From an uncultured Eubacterium sp. (lineage in GTDB: Bacteria > Bacillota > Clostridia > Peptostreptococcales > Anaerovoracaceae): a DNA stretch of 64,000 nucleotides. The position numbers were made by a program, and so were the translations under genes. How positions within the stretch are numbered: the first letter of the stretch is position 1; each line of letters starts with the position of its first letter. Under the pieces are notes generated by a model. It was not told where the DNA came from, made no database searches, and was given only the letters and a program-made list of their open reading frames with translations. Location of the stretch: the NCBI GenBank assembly GCA_946555345.1, contig CAMNSS010000014.1, forward strand, positions 27,977 to 91,976, in the 5' to 3' direction. Shown in pieces: positions 1 to 9,168 of the stretch.

Positions 1-664
1 CCTCTCTTCTGCCCAGGCTCGCAACCTTCCCGTCCTCAATGACCATCACGCGGTCAGCCATTTGCATGATCCGCTCCTGATGGGAAATCAGGATGAGGCT
101 CTGGTTTTCATCTTTTTTGATTTCTTCAAACTGCTCGATCAGCATGGAAAAGCTCCAGAGGTCGATCCCTGCTTCCGGTTCGTCGAAGATGCAAATTTTA
201 TGGGGCTTTGCCAGCACCGTAGCGATTTCCAGCCGCTTCATCTCACCGCCGGAAAGCGTATTGTCCACTTGGCGCTTCACATATTCCTGCGCACACAGGC
301 CTACCCTGCTCAAAAGCGCACAGCATTCCGCTTCATCCTTCGGCTCGCCTGCGGCCAGGGAGATCAGCTTGTCCACCGTCATGCCTTTGAACCGCGGCGG
401 CTGCTGGAACGCAAAGCCGATTCCCGCCTTGGCTCTTTCGTCAATGTCATAGCCCGTGATATCCTCGCCATCCAGCATCACCGTTCCTGTTTTCGCCTGC
501 TCGATTCCCATCAGCACCTTGGCAAGCGTCGATTTGCCGCCTCCATTCGGCCCTGTGATTACCAGCATTTCGCCCTTTTGCACATCAAAGCTTACATCCG
601 ATAATATCGTTCGCTCCGTTCCGTTCTCATAGACGGAAAAAGCCAGATTTTCTACTTCAAGCAT
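1..664 (-). CDS. sufC: SufC-type Fe-S cluster assembly ABC ATPase (partial)
   Basis: The minus strand reads MLEVENLAFSVYENG from position 664 and stays open to the window edge, giving 221 codons; the C-terminal end lies outside. Visible motifs are the Walker A GPNGGGKST, signature LSGGEMKR and Walker B IFDEPEAGID followed by the H-loop region LISHQE. SufC is the soluble ATPase of the SufBCD scaffold that assembles Fe-S clusters, and the short N-terminus plus the EPEAGID wording fit SufC better than a membrane transporter ATPase. The start is supported by an AAGGA ribosome site just upstream. It is missing from the ORF track only because it runs off the edge. sufB or sufD would be expected to the left. 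Confidence 0.85.
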   Translation of the reverse strand, partial: MLEVENLAFSVYENGTERTILSDVSFDVQKGEMLVITGPNGGGKSTLAKVLMGIEQAKTGTVMLDGEDITGYDIDERAKAGIGFAFQQPPRFKGMTVDKLISLAAGEPKDEAECCALLSRVGLCAQEYVKRQVDNTLSGGEMKRLEIATVLAKPHKICIFDEPEAGIDLWSFSMLIEQFEEIKKDENQSLILISHQERIMQMADRVMVIEDGKVASLGRRE

Positions 665-701
665 CTGCCATTCCTTTCTCGTTAAAACTGCATATGCATT
701 T

Positions 702-730
702 ATTATAAGCCTTTGCAGGGGAAATAGCAA
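702..730 (-). promoter_or_regulatory. sigma-A promoter for sufC
   Basis: On the minus strand TTGCTA (725-730) and TATAAT (702-707) are separated by exactly 17 bp and lie about 40 bp upstream of the sufC start. This is a near-consensus housekeeping promoter. Confidence 0.7.
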
Positions 731-857
731 TCATATTAAACTCTTTTGGTAAAGTTTTGAGTGGGAGGATTTTGGGATGGAATACGGAGAGCGGCCGTTC
801 AGCTTATGGATATGCAAAAGTGAAAAGATGCAAAGAGGGCGACGGTTGTAACCACGA

Positions 858-1450
858 TTGCAAATGAGGAAAAACGACCAACTTACGGATTCCATCCAAA
901 ATACGAAAACGAAACTGGTGAACGCTGAAACAGCGAGCCAAGGCAAAAAGCACAACACCGACTCCGTATGTGAAAATCAATCAAATGATAGCATCAAAAG
1001 AAGAAAGAAACGAATGCTGAAACAGCGAACCAAAGCACGAAACGGCGAAGACCATGCACAAAACAGAGAAACGAAAACCTGAAACCAATTCGGATGGAGA
1101 AAACCAAAAGACCGAGCAACAACGCCCATTAGAAAGATAAAAAAGAAAATGCTGGGCAACAACGCTCATTCAACTTATGCAGAAGATAGAAAGACACCTA
1201 GGAACGAAACAGCAAAGACGAAGCCTGAAACCGATTCGGGCGACAAAAACCGAAAGACCAAGCGGCAATGCCCATCAGAAAGATAAAAAAAGAAAATGCT
1301 GGGCAACAACGCTCATTCAATTTATTCAGAAGATAGAAGGACACCTAGGAACGAAACAGCAAAGATGAAGCCTGAAACCGATTCGGGCGACGAAAACCAA
1401 ACCACCACAATACACCAGCAAAAATCCCGGCTTCAAAAAAACTGTCAAGA
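858..1450. repeat. purine-rich tandem repeat region, unit about 146 bp
   Basis: A unit beginning cctgaaaccgattcgggcga starts at 1078, 1224 and 1371, giving two nearly complete copies and a partial third. Each unit contains aatgctgggcaacaacgctc and a segment acacctaggaacgaaacagc. Shorter related motifs (gctgaaacagcga) occur at about 920 and 1015. Open frames on both strands are short and low in complexity, so no coding function is supported. The region separates sufC from the pgeF-like gene. Confidence 0.75.
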
Positions 1451-1452
1451 TC

Positions 1453-2202
1453 CTAAATCAAACAAAGCCCCGCGCCCATCCGCCGATACGTTCCGCCTTC
1501 CCGTCGGTAAGAGCAAAACAGCTCCGGCTCGCAACAGGTGCAATGCGGGCTTATTTCGATGTGTTCCGGCTTTATGCCTGCATCGATAAGCTGCCGTTCG
1601 TTGACAGCCTTTAAATCGATATAATACTTTTCGCCGGGCGGATTGCCAGGAACTTGATTCGGCGGCCTGCTCGGCGCTTGCTCCGCCATCTCATCAATGA
1701 AAGGCCACGATTCTTGAAATGCCCGGCAAACCTCAGCGCCAGTTTCAAAGCAGCACTTGCTGATTCCCGGTCCGATATAAGCAAAGATATCTTCACCGTG
1801 GCAACCAAATTCCGTACACATTTTTTTCACAGCCTTTGGCGCGATTCCTTTGACCGTACCGCGCCAGCCTGCATGGACAAGTCCGATCGCCTCTTTGGTT
1901 GGGTCAAAAAAGTATACGGGCAGGCAATCTGCATGCACCGTCGTCAAAAGCACGCCTTTCACATTTGCAATCAGCCCGTCCGTATCCGCCAGCTCTAGCG
2001 GATACTGCGGCTTTTCCATAACTGCCTCGATATGATCCTGATGCACCTGCTTCGGCCATACAGGCAGAGCATCCGCAAGGCCAGCCTCTTCAAAAACATC
2101 CGCCCGGTCATAAGGAAAACCATCGGCTGCACCGCTTTTCAGCGAAAAGAATCCCTTAACCTGTTCAAACTGTGAGAACACGCTGATATATTTCTCATTC
2201 AT
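1453..2202 (-). CDS. pgeF: laccase-domain (YfiH/PgeF) family protein
   Basis: The 249-residue protein carries the family's metal-site motifs in order: TTVHADCLPVYF, LVHAGWRGTVKGIA and YIGPGISKCCFE, with a C-terminal SPHCTCCEPELFCSYRR. YfiH/PgeF proteins, once called polyphenol oxidases, are cytoplasmic enzymes active on purine nucleosides, and some act in peptidoglycan editing. Which activity applies here cannot be read from sequence. The start has GAGGAGTGATGG just upstream. Length matches the usual 240-280 residues. It stands alone between the tandem-repeat region and the membrane protein gene. Confidence 0.88.
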   Translation of the reverse strand: MNEKYISVFSQFEQVKGFFSLKSGAADGFPYDRADVFEEAGLADALPVWPKQVHQDHIEAVMEKPQYPLELADTDGLIANVKGVLLTTVHADCLPVYFFDPTKEAIGLVHAGWRGTVKGIAPKAVKKMCTEFGCHGEDIFAYIGPGISKCCFETGAEVCRAFQESWPFIDEMAEQAPSRPPNQVPGNPPGEKYYIDLKAVNERQLIDAGIKPEHIEISPHCTCCEPELFCSYRREGGTYRRMGAGLCLI

Positions 2203-2278
2203 ATGCCATCACTCCTCGGTCGCATGATTTTTTCACGGTTCATTTTATGTGCGCTTGCCGATTGCAAAGATGCGGCGT

Positions 2279-2824
2279 TCATACAAGCAACCATGCACAG
2301 ACTAATAATGCAACGCCCAAAACCCATAACAATATATTCGGTTTCTTTTCACATATGAAACAATCCGGCTTCTTCGGGTCAATATAAATGCGGCGGTATT
2401 CGCCTTCGGAAAAATTCCTCTCGAGCTTCCGTTTCGGGAAGCTTTGCGCCGTCTGTTCCCGGTAAAATACGCCTCCGTATTCATATGCAAAGACCGGGCT
2501 GTAGCTTGTCATGCCGTAAGAGCCGAAATAGCGGTTTGCGCCTTCATATCTTCCCATGATTGGCATATGGCAGCGGAAGGTGATGGATGTCAAATGAAAT
2601 GCCGTGATGAGCATGATTGCCGCCATACAAAGCGCCCACACGAACACGACCCGCTCCTCGCCGAAAAAGTACAGCACCGCCAAGGTCACAGCCCCGATTG
2701 CGGTAAACCCCGCTCCGATCAATAGGGCGTTTTTTCTGTTTTTAATGCCCCGGTTCAAAATGCCTGCCACCATACTGCAAAGTCCCAGCCCGATGAAGGC
2801 GATAGAACAAAACAAAAGCTTCAT
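2279..2824 (-). CDS. DUF3592-like membrane protein
   Basis: The ORF track opens at 2887, but TTGGAGGAATCT directly before ATG at 2824 makes the 181-residue form beginning MKLLFCSIAF more likely. It has three hydrophobic segments in the first 95 residues, then an exterior-type domain with SPVFAYEYGGVFYREQT and EGEYRRIYIDPKKPDCFI, and a final hydrophobic stretch at the C-terminus. The middle part resembles DUF3592 proteins, whose function is unknown. It lies 66 bp downstream of the phosphatase gene on the same strand and may be in the same transcript. Confidence 0.6.
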   Translation of the reverse strand: MKLLFCSIAFIGLGLCSMVAGILNRGIKNRKNALLIGAGFTAIGAVTLAVLYFFGEERVVFVWALCMAAIMLITAFHLTSITFRCHMPIMGRYEGANRYFGSYGMTSYSPVFAYEYGGVFYREQTAQSFPKRKLERNFSEGEYRRIYIDPKKPDCFICEKKPNILLWVLGVALLVCAWLLV

Positions 2825-2889
2825 AGATTCCTCCAAATTATATTGAAACGAGGGGAGGCGGCAAAACTTGCCCGCCTCATACCGCACCC

Positions 2890-3339
2890 TTAAACGAGCG
2901 ATGCCAGCAACGCTTGGCAGCCTTCGATCACATCTGCATACGTTTCTTCAAAATCTCCCGTATACCACGGATCGGCGATGCTCCTGTCCTTTCCCGCAAA
3001 GTCCAAGAGCTTGGATACTTTGCCTTGCGGATCGCCGCCGCATATCACAGTGATGTTCCTCACATTTGCATCATCCATTCCAATTAAATAATCAAATTTC
3101 CCATAATCCGCCTTTGTAAGTTGCCTTGCACATCGCTTGCTATATGGAATACCGTTTTCTGTCAGCATTTTCTTCGTTCCAAGGTGCGTATCGTTTCCGA
3201 TTTCTTCCCTGCTGGTTGCGGCTGATTCAATATAAAAACTGTCCGCTACGCCCGCCTGCGCCGCCATGTGTTTCAAGACAAACTCCGCCATCGGAGAGCG
3301 GCAGATATTGCCGTGGCAAACGAATAGTATCTTTATCAT
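2890..3339 (-). CDS. low-molecular-weight protein-tyrosine phosphatase
   Basis: The 149-residue protein begins MIKILFVCHGNICRSPMAE. This contains the CX5R phosphate loop (C8 to R14), and the general-acid loop is seen later as IADPWYTGDFEETY. Such enzymes remove phosphate from protein tyrosines in the cytoplasm, often opposing tyrosine kinases of polysaccharide synthesis. No kinase gene is visible here. Its ATG overlaps the hsdR stop (ATGA), and the ribosome site GGAGGG lies inside the end of hsdR, so translation is coupled to the restriction subunit. That arrangement is unusual and may be accidental. Confidence 0.93.
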   Translation of the reverse strand: MIKILFVCHGNICRSPMAEFVLKHMAAQAGVADSFYIESAATSREEIGNDTHLGTKKMLTENGIPYSKRCARQLTKADYGKFDYLIGMDDANVRNITVICGGDPQGKVSKLLDFAGKDRSIADPWYTGDFEETYADVIEGCQALLASLV

Positions 3340-6300
3340 ATCTCAAACCCTCCACTGATAATAAATTCACGCAAAAGGTTATCCACTTTTACGTTCACTT
3401 TCGGGGGAATCATTTTGACCCCTTCGCGTTTTTCAAAATACGCCTTTGCCTTTGCTTTATCAACTGTCTTTTTCAAATCGTCATACCGCCCAAACTCGTT
3501 GATATTCGACGCATTTAACTTTAAGCTCATGATGTTCCTTAATTTCAGCTCATCAACGCCGAAAGCAACTGCCACGCTATGGATTTGATCATCCTTCGCT
3601 TTCGATAAGTATTCGGTAATATAATCACGAACCGTTTTCCCTTCTGTTACGACTACATCCCCTCGCTGGATGTCATGCAGGAAAATATCGGCATATTTCT
3701 GTTCCTCCTGGGAAAGCGCAGCAAAAGTTTTATGCAGCTCTGCTTCTGCCTGTTCTGCCGCCTCTTTCGCCCCTTCAGCCCTAAGCAGCTTCATGTATTT
3801 CTCAAAACGGGAATTCATGTAATCTGCATCTATGCGCCCCGTATCAATTTCAGTAATGTATCCGGCGAGATCATATGGTATATCATCGCTGCCGCTCTCC
3901 CCGCCGTCTTCGCCGGAGAGTTCCTTGTAACGCAATACCAATATCAAATACGTCTTTTCATCGAACAATATTTTGATGGTCTCTCCAGTGTTTTCACTGG
4001 CATACTCTGAAATGCTCCACTGAAACCCTTGTATCTTCGCCGCCTCAAGATATTCGTTTAATTCATTAAATCGCTTTGCAAATTTTCTGCATACGGCGAC
4101 GTCAGATGGCAGCTTCTCAAAATTCTCTACGCCTGCGTTGCGAAACATCTCATCAATGTCGCCAAAGATTTTGTTCATCGCCTGCAAATTCCCGTCAAGG
4201 CGCTGGACAAACAAGCCTAACGGTTTATCCCCTGAATAGAGCTTCACTGCGGCATTGATATTTCGCTCCATCGTATGAGGCCTGCGGTAATACCTGATCG
4301 TGCCAAACGGTTTATCTGCGCCAAATAAACGGTTCGTCCTTGAAAAAGCCTGGATAATGTTTTCATAGAAAAGAACCTTATCCAGATAAAGCGTATTGAT
4401 CCATTTGGAATCAAAGCCTGTGAGCATTTGGTCAACAACAATCAGCAAGTCGATTTGCTTTTCCGGCGTATTCGCAATTCTCTCATAAGGCTTTTTATGG
4501 GCTAAACGGGCGGCAATGTCCTTTTTCATTTTTGCAAAGGAAGGAATCGTAAAGTCCTGCCCGTATTTTGCATTATAATCTTCAATGATTTCAGCAAGCC
4601 CGTCTTCTTTGTAAACAGCATTTCCGTTGTTATCAATATTCGGGTCAAACAATGCGGCAACTTTTAATTCCGGCTTCATGGCTTTGAATATTCGATAATA
4701 GTTGATGGCTTCCGGGATGCTGCTGGTCGCAAAAATTGCGTGGAACTTACTATTGCGACTGAGCGTAACCCAGTTTTCTAAAATGTCCCCTGCGACGGCA
4801 GTCGTGTGCGCTTCCGTTTGGTATTGGGCGTTAGGAATGTAATCCTCGATGCCTTTCATATAATTCCCAGCATTGTCGAGGCGGCCAACCATGCCCACTT
4901 GACCTTTATCCATGTATTTATAATAAATCTTGCTCTTTGCCGGATCAGCAATGGCGTCCTCTTCCGCTTCTGCTTTTGCTTTTTCCAATGCGACAACCTT
5001 TCTCACATCCTTATCCTTGAACGTCAGCACTTTATATGGGTCGAAGCCAAGCACATTCTTATCACGTATGCCATCAGCAATGCTATAACGGTGGAGTTCA
5101 TCGCCAAAAACCGTGGCAGTCGTATTTTTCTTCTTTTGGTTTTCGTCTTGGATCGGCGTTCCCGTAAAACCAAAAAAGATTGCCCGTGGAAAAGTCGTCT
5201 TAATCGTAACCAGCATATCGCCAAAGGTAGAGCGGTGCGCTTCATCAACGATAAATACGATTCTTTTTTGGTTTATGGATTCGATATCGCTTGCTTTTAA
5301 CCCGCCTGCTTCATCTTTAATATTGCTCATTTTCTGGATCGAAGTAACGATCAAAGTATCTGAGTCGTTCGTGCTTTTCAGCTTTGTAATCAAAACGCCT
5401 GTGTTTTCAGTTGCCTGGACGGATTCATTCTCATCAGCAAAGCCACGGTACTCTTTTAACGACTGTGTGCCAAGCTCGATCCGATCCATGAGGAAAACAA
5501 CCTTATCAGCATCCTTGGAGCTTGCGATCAACTGAGCCGATTTAAAGCTCGTCATCGTCTTGCCCGAACCGGTAGTATGCCATACATAGCCGCCAAGCTG
5601 GTTGTTTCCTTCCCATTTTGTTTTCGCAACCTTATCGGAAATAGCGCTTGCGGCAAAATACTGATAGCTCCTCATGACTTTAAGAATACCGTCAGAACCG
5701 TCGGCTACCGTGTAAAATCCAATGAGCTGGTGCGCCATCGGGATGGAAAGGAGCGTAGAGGCCACCTTGTCCCAATCGTTGATCGGTTCATTGTTATAAT
5801 CCGCCCAATGAAAGTAATAATCCGGATTAAATTTCCCATCAGGTCCCGGGTTCGCAAAGTAAACAGCTTCCTCCGGCTCCATCGCCACAAAAATCTGGAT
5901 CAAAGAAAACAAGCCGCTAAAAATGCCTTCATGGGAATACTTTTCTATCTGGTGACAGGCTTGGCTTACGGGAATGCCGCTTTTCTTTAGTTCGATGTGG
6001 ATCACAGGCATTCCGTTAATCAGCAGCATTAAATCGCCCCGCCGGTCGTTTAACAACTTAGATTTTGTATGGAATTTAGGTTGTCGGACAATTTGATAAC
6101 GGCTTTGCCCCGCTGCAATTTCACGGCGGTCATATATTTTTAAGCCGACTTCTTTTCCAAAATGCAGCTTATCATCAGGGTTATCCCGCACAATAGACAC
6201 GCTCTTCCCATTGATAAACCCGTTTAGCTTCAACGGCGTACGAAGGTTTTCTATCTGCTCTATGATCTGCTGCATTTCCCCGTCCGTGAGGGGATAGTCA

Positions 6301-6461
6301 TTTAGCCTGTCGATATCCCTGTTGTTGTCAAAAAGGATGCCTGCCCAATTCCGAAGCAAGTCTTGCTCCGTGCAATTTTTTAAGACTTCTTTCTCCCATC
6401 CTTTTTCAGAGAGGATTTTAATGAAGGCTTCTTCAAAATCAGCTTCTTTACGAAAAATCAT
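3336..6461 (-). CDS. hsdR: type I restriction endonuclease subunit R (system 1)
   Basis: The 1041-residue protein has the full HsdR layout. An N-terminal PD-(D/E)XK nuclease carries D143 and E157-L-K159 (INGMPVIHIELKK). An SF2 translocase follows with Walker A HTTGSGKT near residue 298, DEAH box VDEAHRS, FGFTGTPI and the motif VI region IQAFSRTNR, then a helical C-terminus. HsdR translocates and cleaves unmethylated DNA in complex with HsdM2S. Its partners hsdM and hsdS lie on the same strand but about 3 kb upstream, separated by toxin-antitoxin genes, one pair of which is on the opposite strand. It must therefore be transcribed separately from hsdMS or by read-through. Confidence 0.96.
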   Translation of the reverse strand: MIFRKEADFEEAFIKILSEKGWEKEVLKNCTEQDLLRNWAGILFDNNRDIDRLNDYPLTDGEMQQIIEQIENLRTPLKLNGFINGKSVSIVRDNPDDKLHFGKEVGLKIYDRREIAAGQSRYQIVRQPKFHTKSKLLNDRRGDLMLLINGMPVIHIELKKSGIPVSQACHQIEKYSHEGIFSGLFSLIQIFVAMEPEEAVYFANPGPDGKFNPDYYFHWADYNNEPINDWDKVASTLLSIPMAHQLIGFYTVADGSDGILKVMRSYQYFAASAISDKVAKTKWEGNNQLGGYVWHTTGSGKTMTSFKSAQLIASSKDADKVVFLMDRIELGTQSLKEYRGFADENESVQATENTGVLITKLKSTNDSDTLIVTSIQKMSNIKDEAGGLKASDIESINQKRIVFIVDEAHRSTFGDMLVTIKTTFPRAIFFGFTGTPIQDENQKKKNTTATVFGDELHRYSIADGIRDKNVLGFDPYKVLTFKDKDVRKVVALEKAKAEAEEDAIADPAKSKIYYKYMDKGQVGMVGRLDNAGNYMKGIEDYIPNAQYQTEAHTTAVAGDILENWVTLSRNSKFHAIFATSSIPEAINYYRIFKAMKPELKVAALFDPNIDNNGNAVYKEDGLAEIIEDYNAKYGQDFTIPSFAKMKKDIAARLAHKKPYERIANTPEKQIDLLIVVDQMLTGFDSKWINTLYLDKVLFYENIIQAFSRTNRLFGADKPFGTIRYYRRPHTMERNINAAVKLYSGDKPLGLFVQRLDGNLQAMNKIFGDIDEMFRNAGVENFEKLPSDVAVCRKFAKRFNELNEYLEAAKIQGFQWSISEYASENTGETIKILFDEKTYLILVLRYKELSGEDGGESGSDDIPYDLAGYITEIDTGRIDADYMNSRFEKYMKLLRAEGAKEAAEQAEAELHKTFAALSQEEQKYADIFLHDIQRGDVVVTEGKTVRDYITEYLSKAKDDQIHSVAVAFGVDELKLRNIMSLKLNASNINEFGRYDDLKKTVDKAKAKAYFEKREGVKMIPPKVNVKVDNLLREFIISGGFEI

Positions 6462-6523
6462 TGCGACTTCCTCCTGGCATTTGTCATTTGCGTTTTCCCC
6501 TGTTGTTATCGGATTATGCTTTC

Positions 6524-6684
6524 ATCAGAAAATCAACGGGGATTTTTTCGATCACTTCTGCGCTTGGCATATCATAAAACCACTGGTAATAAGCATAAAA
6601 TTCAGCTATGGAAAGAGCAACATTGAAATCAGGATATTTGTGTCTAACATGATTCGCATTTATATTGTTCTCCTCGTTCTGCAC
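6524..6684 (-). pseudogene. vapC (PIN toxin) remnant fused to an unidentified tail
   Basis: An ATG at 6650 overlaps the stop of the AbrB-like gene (ATGTTAG), as in vapBC operons. The first 14 codons read MLDTNILISMLLFP, a typical PIN-domain N-terminus with the first acidic residue, before a TAG at 6606-6608. In another frame the DNA continues as ALSIAEFYAYYQWFYDMP to a stop at 6524, which is not a recognisable PIN continuation. The toxin therefore looks deleted after its first strand and joined to foreign sequence. No functional PIN active site can be built from it. Confidence 0.6.
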
Positions 6685-6919
6685 GAATTTCCTTTACAAA
6701 TTTTATAACATCCTCCTCATTTTTAATGCCCAATTCCTCTGCCATGCCCTGAAAAGCCTCCTGTGCTTTTAGCAAAGCATTCGTGGAAGCATTTGTTATG
6801 ATAACCCTGTCTCCTTCTTCCATAAAAAGGATTTTATCTCCTTCTCGTATTCCAAGCGCTTTTCTGATTGCGATAGGTATTGTAATTTGACCTTTCGACG
6901 TTACTTTTGCCAATTCCAT
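6644..6919 (-). CDS. AbrB/MazE-fold antitoxin (VapB-like)
   Basis: The 91-residue protein starts at ATG 6919 behind AGAAAGGGGATT; the longer ORF-track start is unsupported. MELAKVTSKGQITIPIAIRK and LGIREGDKILFMEEGDRVII form the swapped-hairpin SpoVT/AbrB DNA-binding domain, followed by an acidic helical tail (EELGIKNEEDVIKFVKEIR) that would wrap a PIN toxin. It is followed by a broken vapC, so it may persist as an orphan antitoxin or autoregulator. It lies between hsdR and the divergently transcribed AbiE pair. Confidence 0.8.
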   Translation of the reverse strand: MELAKVTSKGQITIPIAIRKALGIREGDKILFMEEGDRVIITNASTNALLKAQEAFQGMAEELGIKNEEDVIKFVKEIRAERGEQYKCESC

Positions 6920-7183
6920 ATTTGTAATCCCCTTTCTGCATTCCTTACTTTCCTTGTTTTTTATTGTATGTAATAATAGTAAAATGTCAATCTGTTTTTC
7001 TAGTTTAATTTTTTCGGTAAGCAAACAGTAGAAAATATATCGCAAATTCTATCAAAAATATCAACATCTTTAGGGATAACGAACATCGAATTGCGTTAGC
7101 TACAATCCTGCTTCTCCCTATTTTGTTTCACACATAAATCAATGAATTGCACGCAATATTTGAAATTTGTCCGTCTATAGTTA

Positions 7184-7212
7184 TTGAAATTGCTTTTGAT
7201 TCATGCTACAAT
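7184..7212 (+). promoter_or_regulatory. promoter of the abiE operon
   Basis: TTGAAA (7184-7189) and TACAAT (7207-7212) are 17 bp apart. Transcription would start near 7219, which lies after the ATG at 7215 chosen by the ORF track, so abiEi must start further downstream. Confidence 0.65.
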
Positions 7213-7259
7213 AAATGCATACGACATTTTATAATTGCGTGCAGGAAGTTGGTGTTTAC

Positions 7260-7865
7260 TTGAATAAAAAAGAAATTGCAAAAACGGTACTCGAAAATAA
7301 AGGCGGCATAGCAAAAACTGCTGACTTTACAGCAGAAGGCATAAAGAATTATGATGTGGCTGCACTTTGTAAAGAAGGTTTTATCGAAAGAATAAGGCGA
7401 GGCGTTTATCAGTTTCCACAAAGCAATCAAGTTACAGAAGAACAATTGATACGAGAGCTTCTTCCGCAAGGGATTGTTTGTGTGGAATCTGCCTTGTTTC
7501 ATTATGGGTATAGTGATTTTTCTCCCCGTGAATGGTCTGTTGCCGTGCCAAGAACAGCGTCCCGCGCAATAAAAAAAATAGAAGAATTTCCGATAAAAGC
7601 TTACTATATTCAAAAACAAATTTTCCAGATGGGAAAAACCACAGATGATTTTAACGGCGTAGCGCTTGCCGTATATGATCGAGAACGCACAATATGTGAT
7701 TGTTTTAAGTACCGGACAAAACTTGATAGCGAAACTTTTAACAAAGCTGTCAACGCATACGCAACCGATAAAAATAAAAATCTTGCGAACCTTTCGAAGT
7801 ACGCAAAAGAAATGAAACTTTATACAAAAGTTATGAATATAATGGAGGTGTTACTCAATGGCTGA
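7260..7865 (+). CDS. abiEi: AbiEi-family type IV antitoxin
   Basis: The 201-residue protein from TTG 7260 begins LNKKEIAKTVLENKGGIAKTADF, a winged-helix N-terminus typical of AbiEi. YDVAALCKEGFIERIRRGVYQF and a C-terminal half with CVESALFHYGYSDFSPREWSVAVP follow. AbiEi antitoxins bind operator DNA and counter the AbiEii nucleotidyltransferase without direct complex formation (type IV). The ATG at 7215 sits upstream of the predicted transcription start, so TTG 7260, or GTG 7239, is preferred; an AGGAAG lies 11 nt before the TTG. It overlaps the toxin gene by 8 bp, so the two are translationally coupled. Confidence 0.85.
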   Translation: MNKKEIAKTVLENKGGIAKTADFTAEGIKNYDVAALCKEGFIERIRRGVYQFPQSNQVTEEQLIRELLPQGIVCVESALFHYGYSDFSPREWSVAVPRTASRAIKKIEEFPIKAYYIQKQIFQMGKTTDDFNGVALAVYDRERTICDCFKYRTKLDSETFNKAVNAYATDKNKNLANLSKYAKEMKLYTKVMNIMEVLLNG

Positions 7866-8754
7866 TATCGCTGCATCTGTGCTTGCAAGATTGAAAAACA
7901 AGGCAAAAGAAAGTGGAAGAAGCTATCAGCTTTGCCTGCAGCTTTTCTGTCAAGAGGAGTTTCTGCGCCGTTTGGAAAAATCTAAATACTCCGAAAACCT
8001 CGTGCTTAAAGGTGGATTATTCATATATTCTATTACCGATTTTGACAGCCGTGTAACGGTAGATGTTGATTTTCTTCTTCGTAAAGTACCAGGCGCTCCC
8101 GAACAGTTAAAATCTGTATTAGAAGAAATTATAGCTACCCTTACAGGAAATGATTTTATTACTTTTGAAATTAAGAATATTGCTCCTATCGCTGTTGCAA
8201 AAAAATATGCGGGTATTGGCGCATCGATCGTTGCCCACATTAAAAATACAAGAACTCCATTCAGTATTGATTTCGGCGTTGGCGATGTCATTGTACCCAA
8301 ACAGGAAAAACGAAAAATTCCGACACAGCTTGATGATTTTATCGCACCGACAGTAAACACCTATTCTCTTGAAACAACGATAGCCGAAAAGATTGACGCT
8401 ATCCTTAGCCTTATGGAGTTCTCCAGCAGAATGAAAGACTATTATGATATATATTATCTTGCAAATAAGTTTGATTTCGATGGAGCAACGCTAACAGAAG
8501 CATTAAGAAAAACTTTTGAAAATCGCGGACATAGTTTGACGCTTGAACCGTTTTGGCAAATGACAGCTTTTGGTAATGACGAAGCAATGCGGAAGAAATG
8601 GAGAGCTTTTGTTCGTAAAATCGACTCGAAAACGGATGATTACTGTACCGTTTTGAAAACAATAAAAGATTTCCTGGCAAAACCGTTTACAGCAGCGGCA
8701 GGAAACGAAAAATTTGCTGAAAAATGGTCTGCCGCCAATGGGAAGTGGACATAA
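7858..8754 (+). CDS. abiEii: AbiEii-family nucleotidyltransferase toxin
   Basis: The 298-residue protein shows the AbiEii/AbiGii nucleotidyltransferase core: LVLKGGLFIYSI (residues 48-59) with the conserved GG, then the metal-binding DVDFLLRK near residue 70. TIAEKIDAILSLMEF and RMKDYYDIYYLANKF follow. AbiE toxins act as nucleotidyltransferases that arrest growth and can cause abortive phage infection. GGAGGTG precedes the ATG. The gene appears intact. The pair is convergent with the genes to its right and sits as an insertion between the hsdR and hsdS parts of a restriction locus. Confidence 0.9.
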   Translation: MADIAASVLARLKNKAKESGRSYQLCLQLFCQEEFLRRLEKSKYSENLVLKGGLFIYSITDFDSRVTVDVDFLLRKVPGAPEQLKSVLEEIIATLTGNDFITFEIKNIAPIAVAKKYAGIGASIVAHIKNTRTPFSIDFGVGDVIVPKQEKRKIPTQLDDFIAPTVNTYSLETTIAEKIDAILSLMEFSSRMKDYYDIYYLANKFDFDGATLTEALRKTFENRGHSLTLEPFWQMTAFGNDEAMRKKWRAFVRKIDSKTDDYCTVLKTIKDFLAKPFTAAAGNEKFAEKWSAANGKWT

Positions 8755-9106
8755 GGGAGAAAGGAGAAAGAAAAGACAAAATGCACAATATAAATTGTTA
8801 GAAGTAATGGCTAACTCACTTGGATACAAAAAGATTACATGGGAAACGATTCAAAATCCTTATGCTCCAGATGGAATGAAAAAGCAATGGCAGGAACAGG
8901 CAACATCACAGCAAGCATATAATCCCTTGTTAAATGCAATGGCTAATATTATACTTCAAGAGTGTGAAAATACGGAGGAGAAGAAATGGGTACGAATATA
9001 TCAAAATTTTGATGTCAGAATACCGCTGTCCGTGTTTTTATCCGGGAAAGACTGCGCCACAAGGCCAAAGAGCTTCCCTTGGTTTTCCACCACATCATTC
9101 AAATAA
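8738..9106 (+). other. uncertain ORF, probably a gene fragment
   Basis: A frame overlapping the end of abiEii reads MANSLGYKKITWETIQNPYAPDGMKK and LNAMANIILQECENTEEKK, which has the texture of a real small protein. The last 30 residues or so run into the antisense of a truncated minus-strand gene and look spurious. I could not assign a family. It may be the remains of a small accessory gene downstream of abiE joined to unrelated DNA at about 8990. Confidence 0.3.
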
Positions 9107-9126
9107 ACTTCCTCATACGCTCTCAT
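9001..9126 (-). pseudogene. truncated small ORF next to the DUF3990 gene
   Basis: AAGGAGTGATGGCG precedes an ATG at 9126 and a 41-codon frame beginning MRAYEEVYLNDVVENQGKLFG, ending in a stop shortly after FPDKNTDSG. The N-terminus looks like a real translated start with a strong ribosome site, but the frame ends abruptly where the plus-strand fragment begins. I read it as the first third of a small protein often found next to DUF3990 genes, cut by the rearrangement that brought in abiE. Confidence 0.45.
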
Positions 9127-9168
9127 CGCCATCACTCCTTAAAAAGTGTACTGAAAACATTGGTTACT

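Noticed and set aside
7215-7259. ATG 7215 as the abiEi start
   Set aside because: It lies between the -10 box and the expected transcription start, so it would not be in the mRNA.
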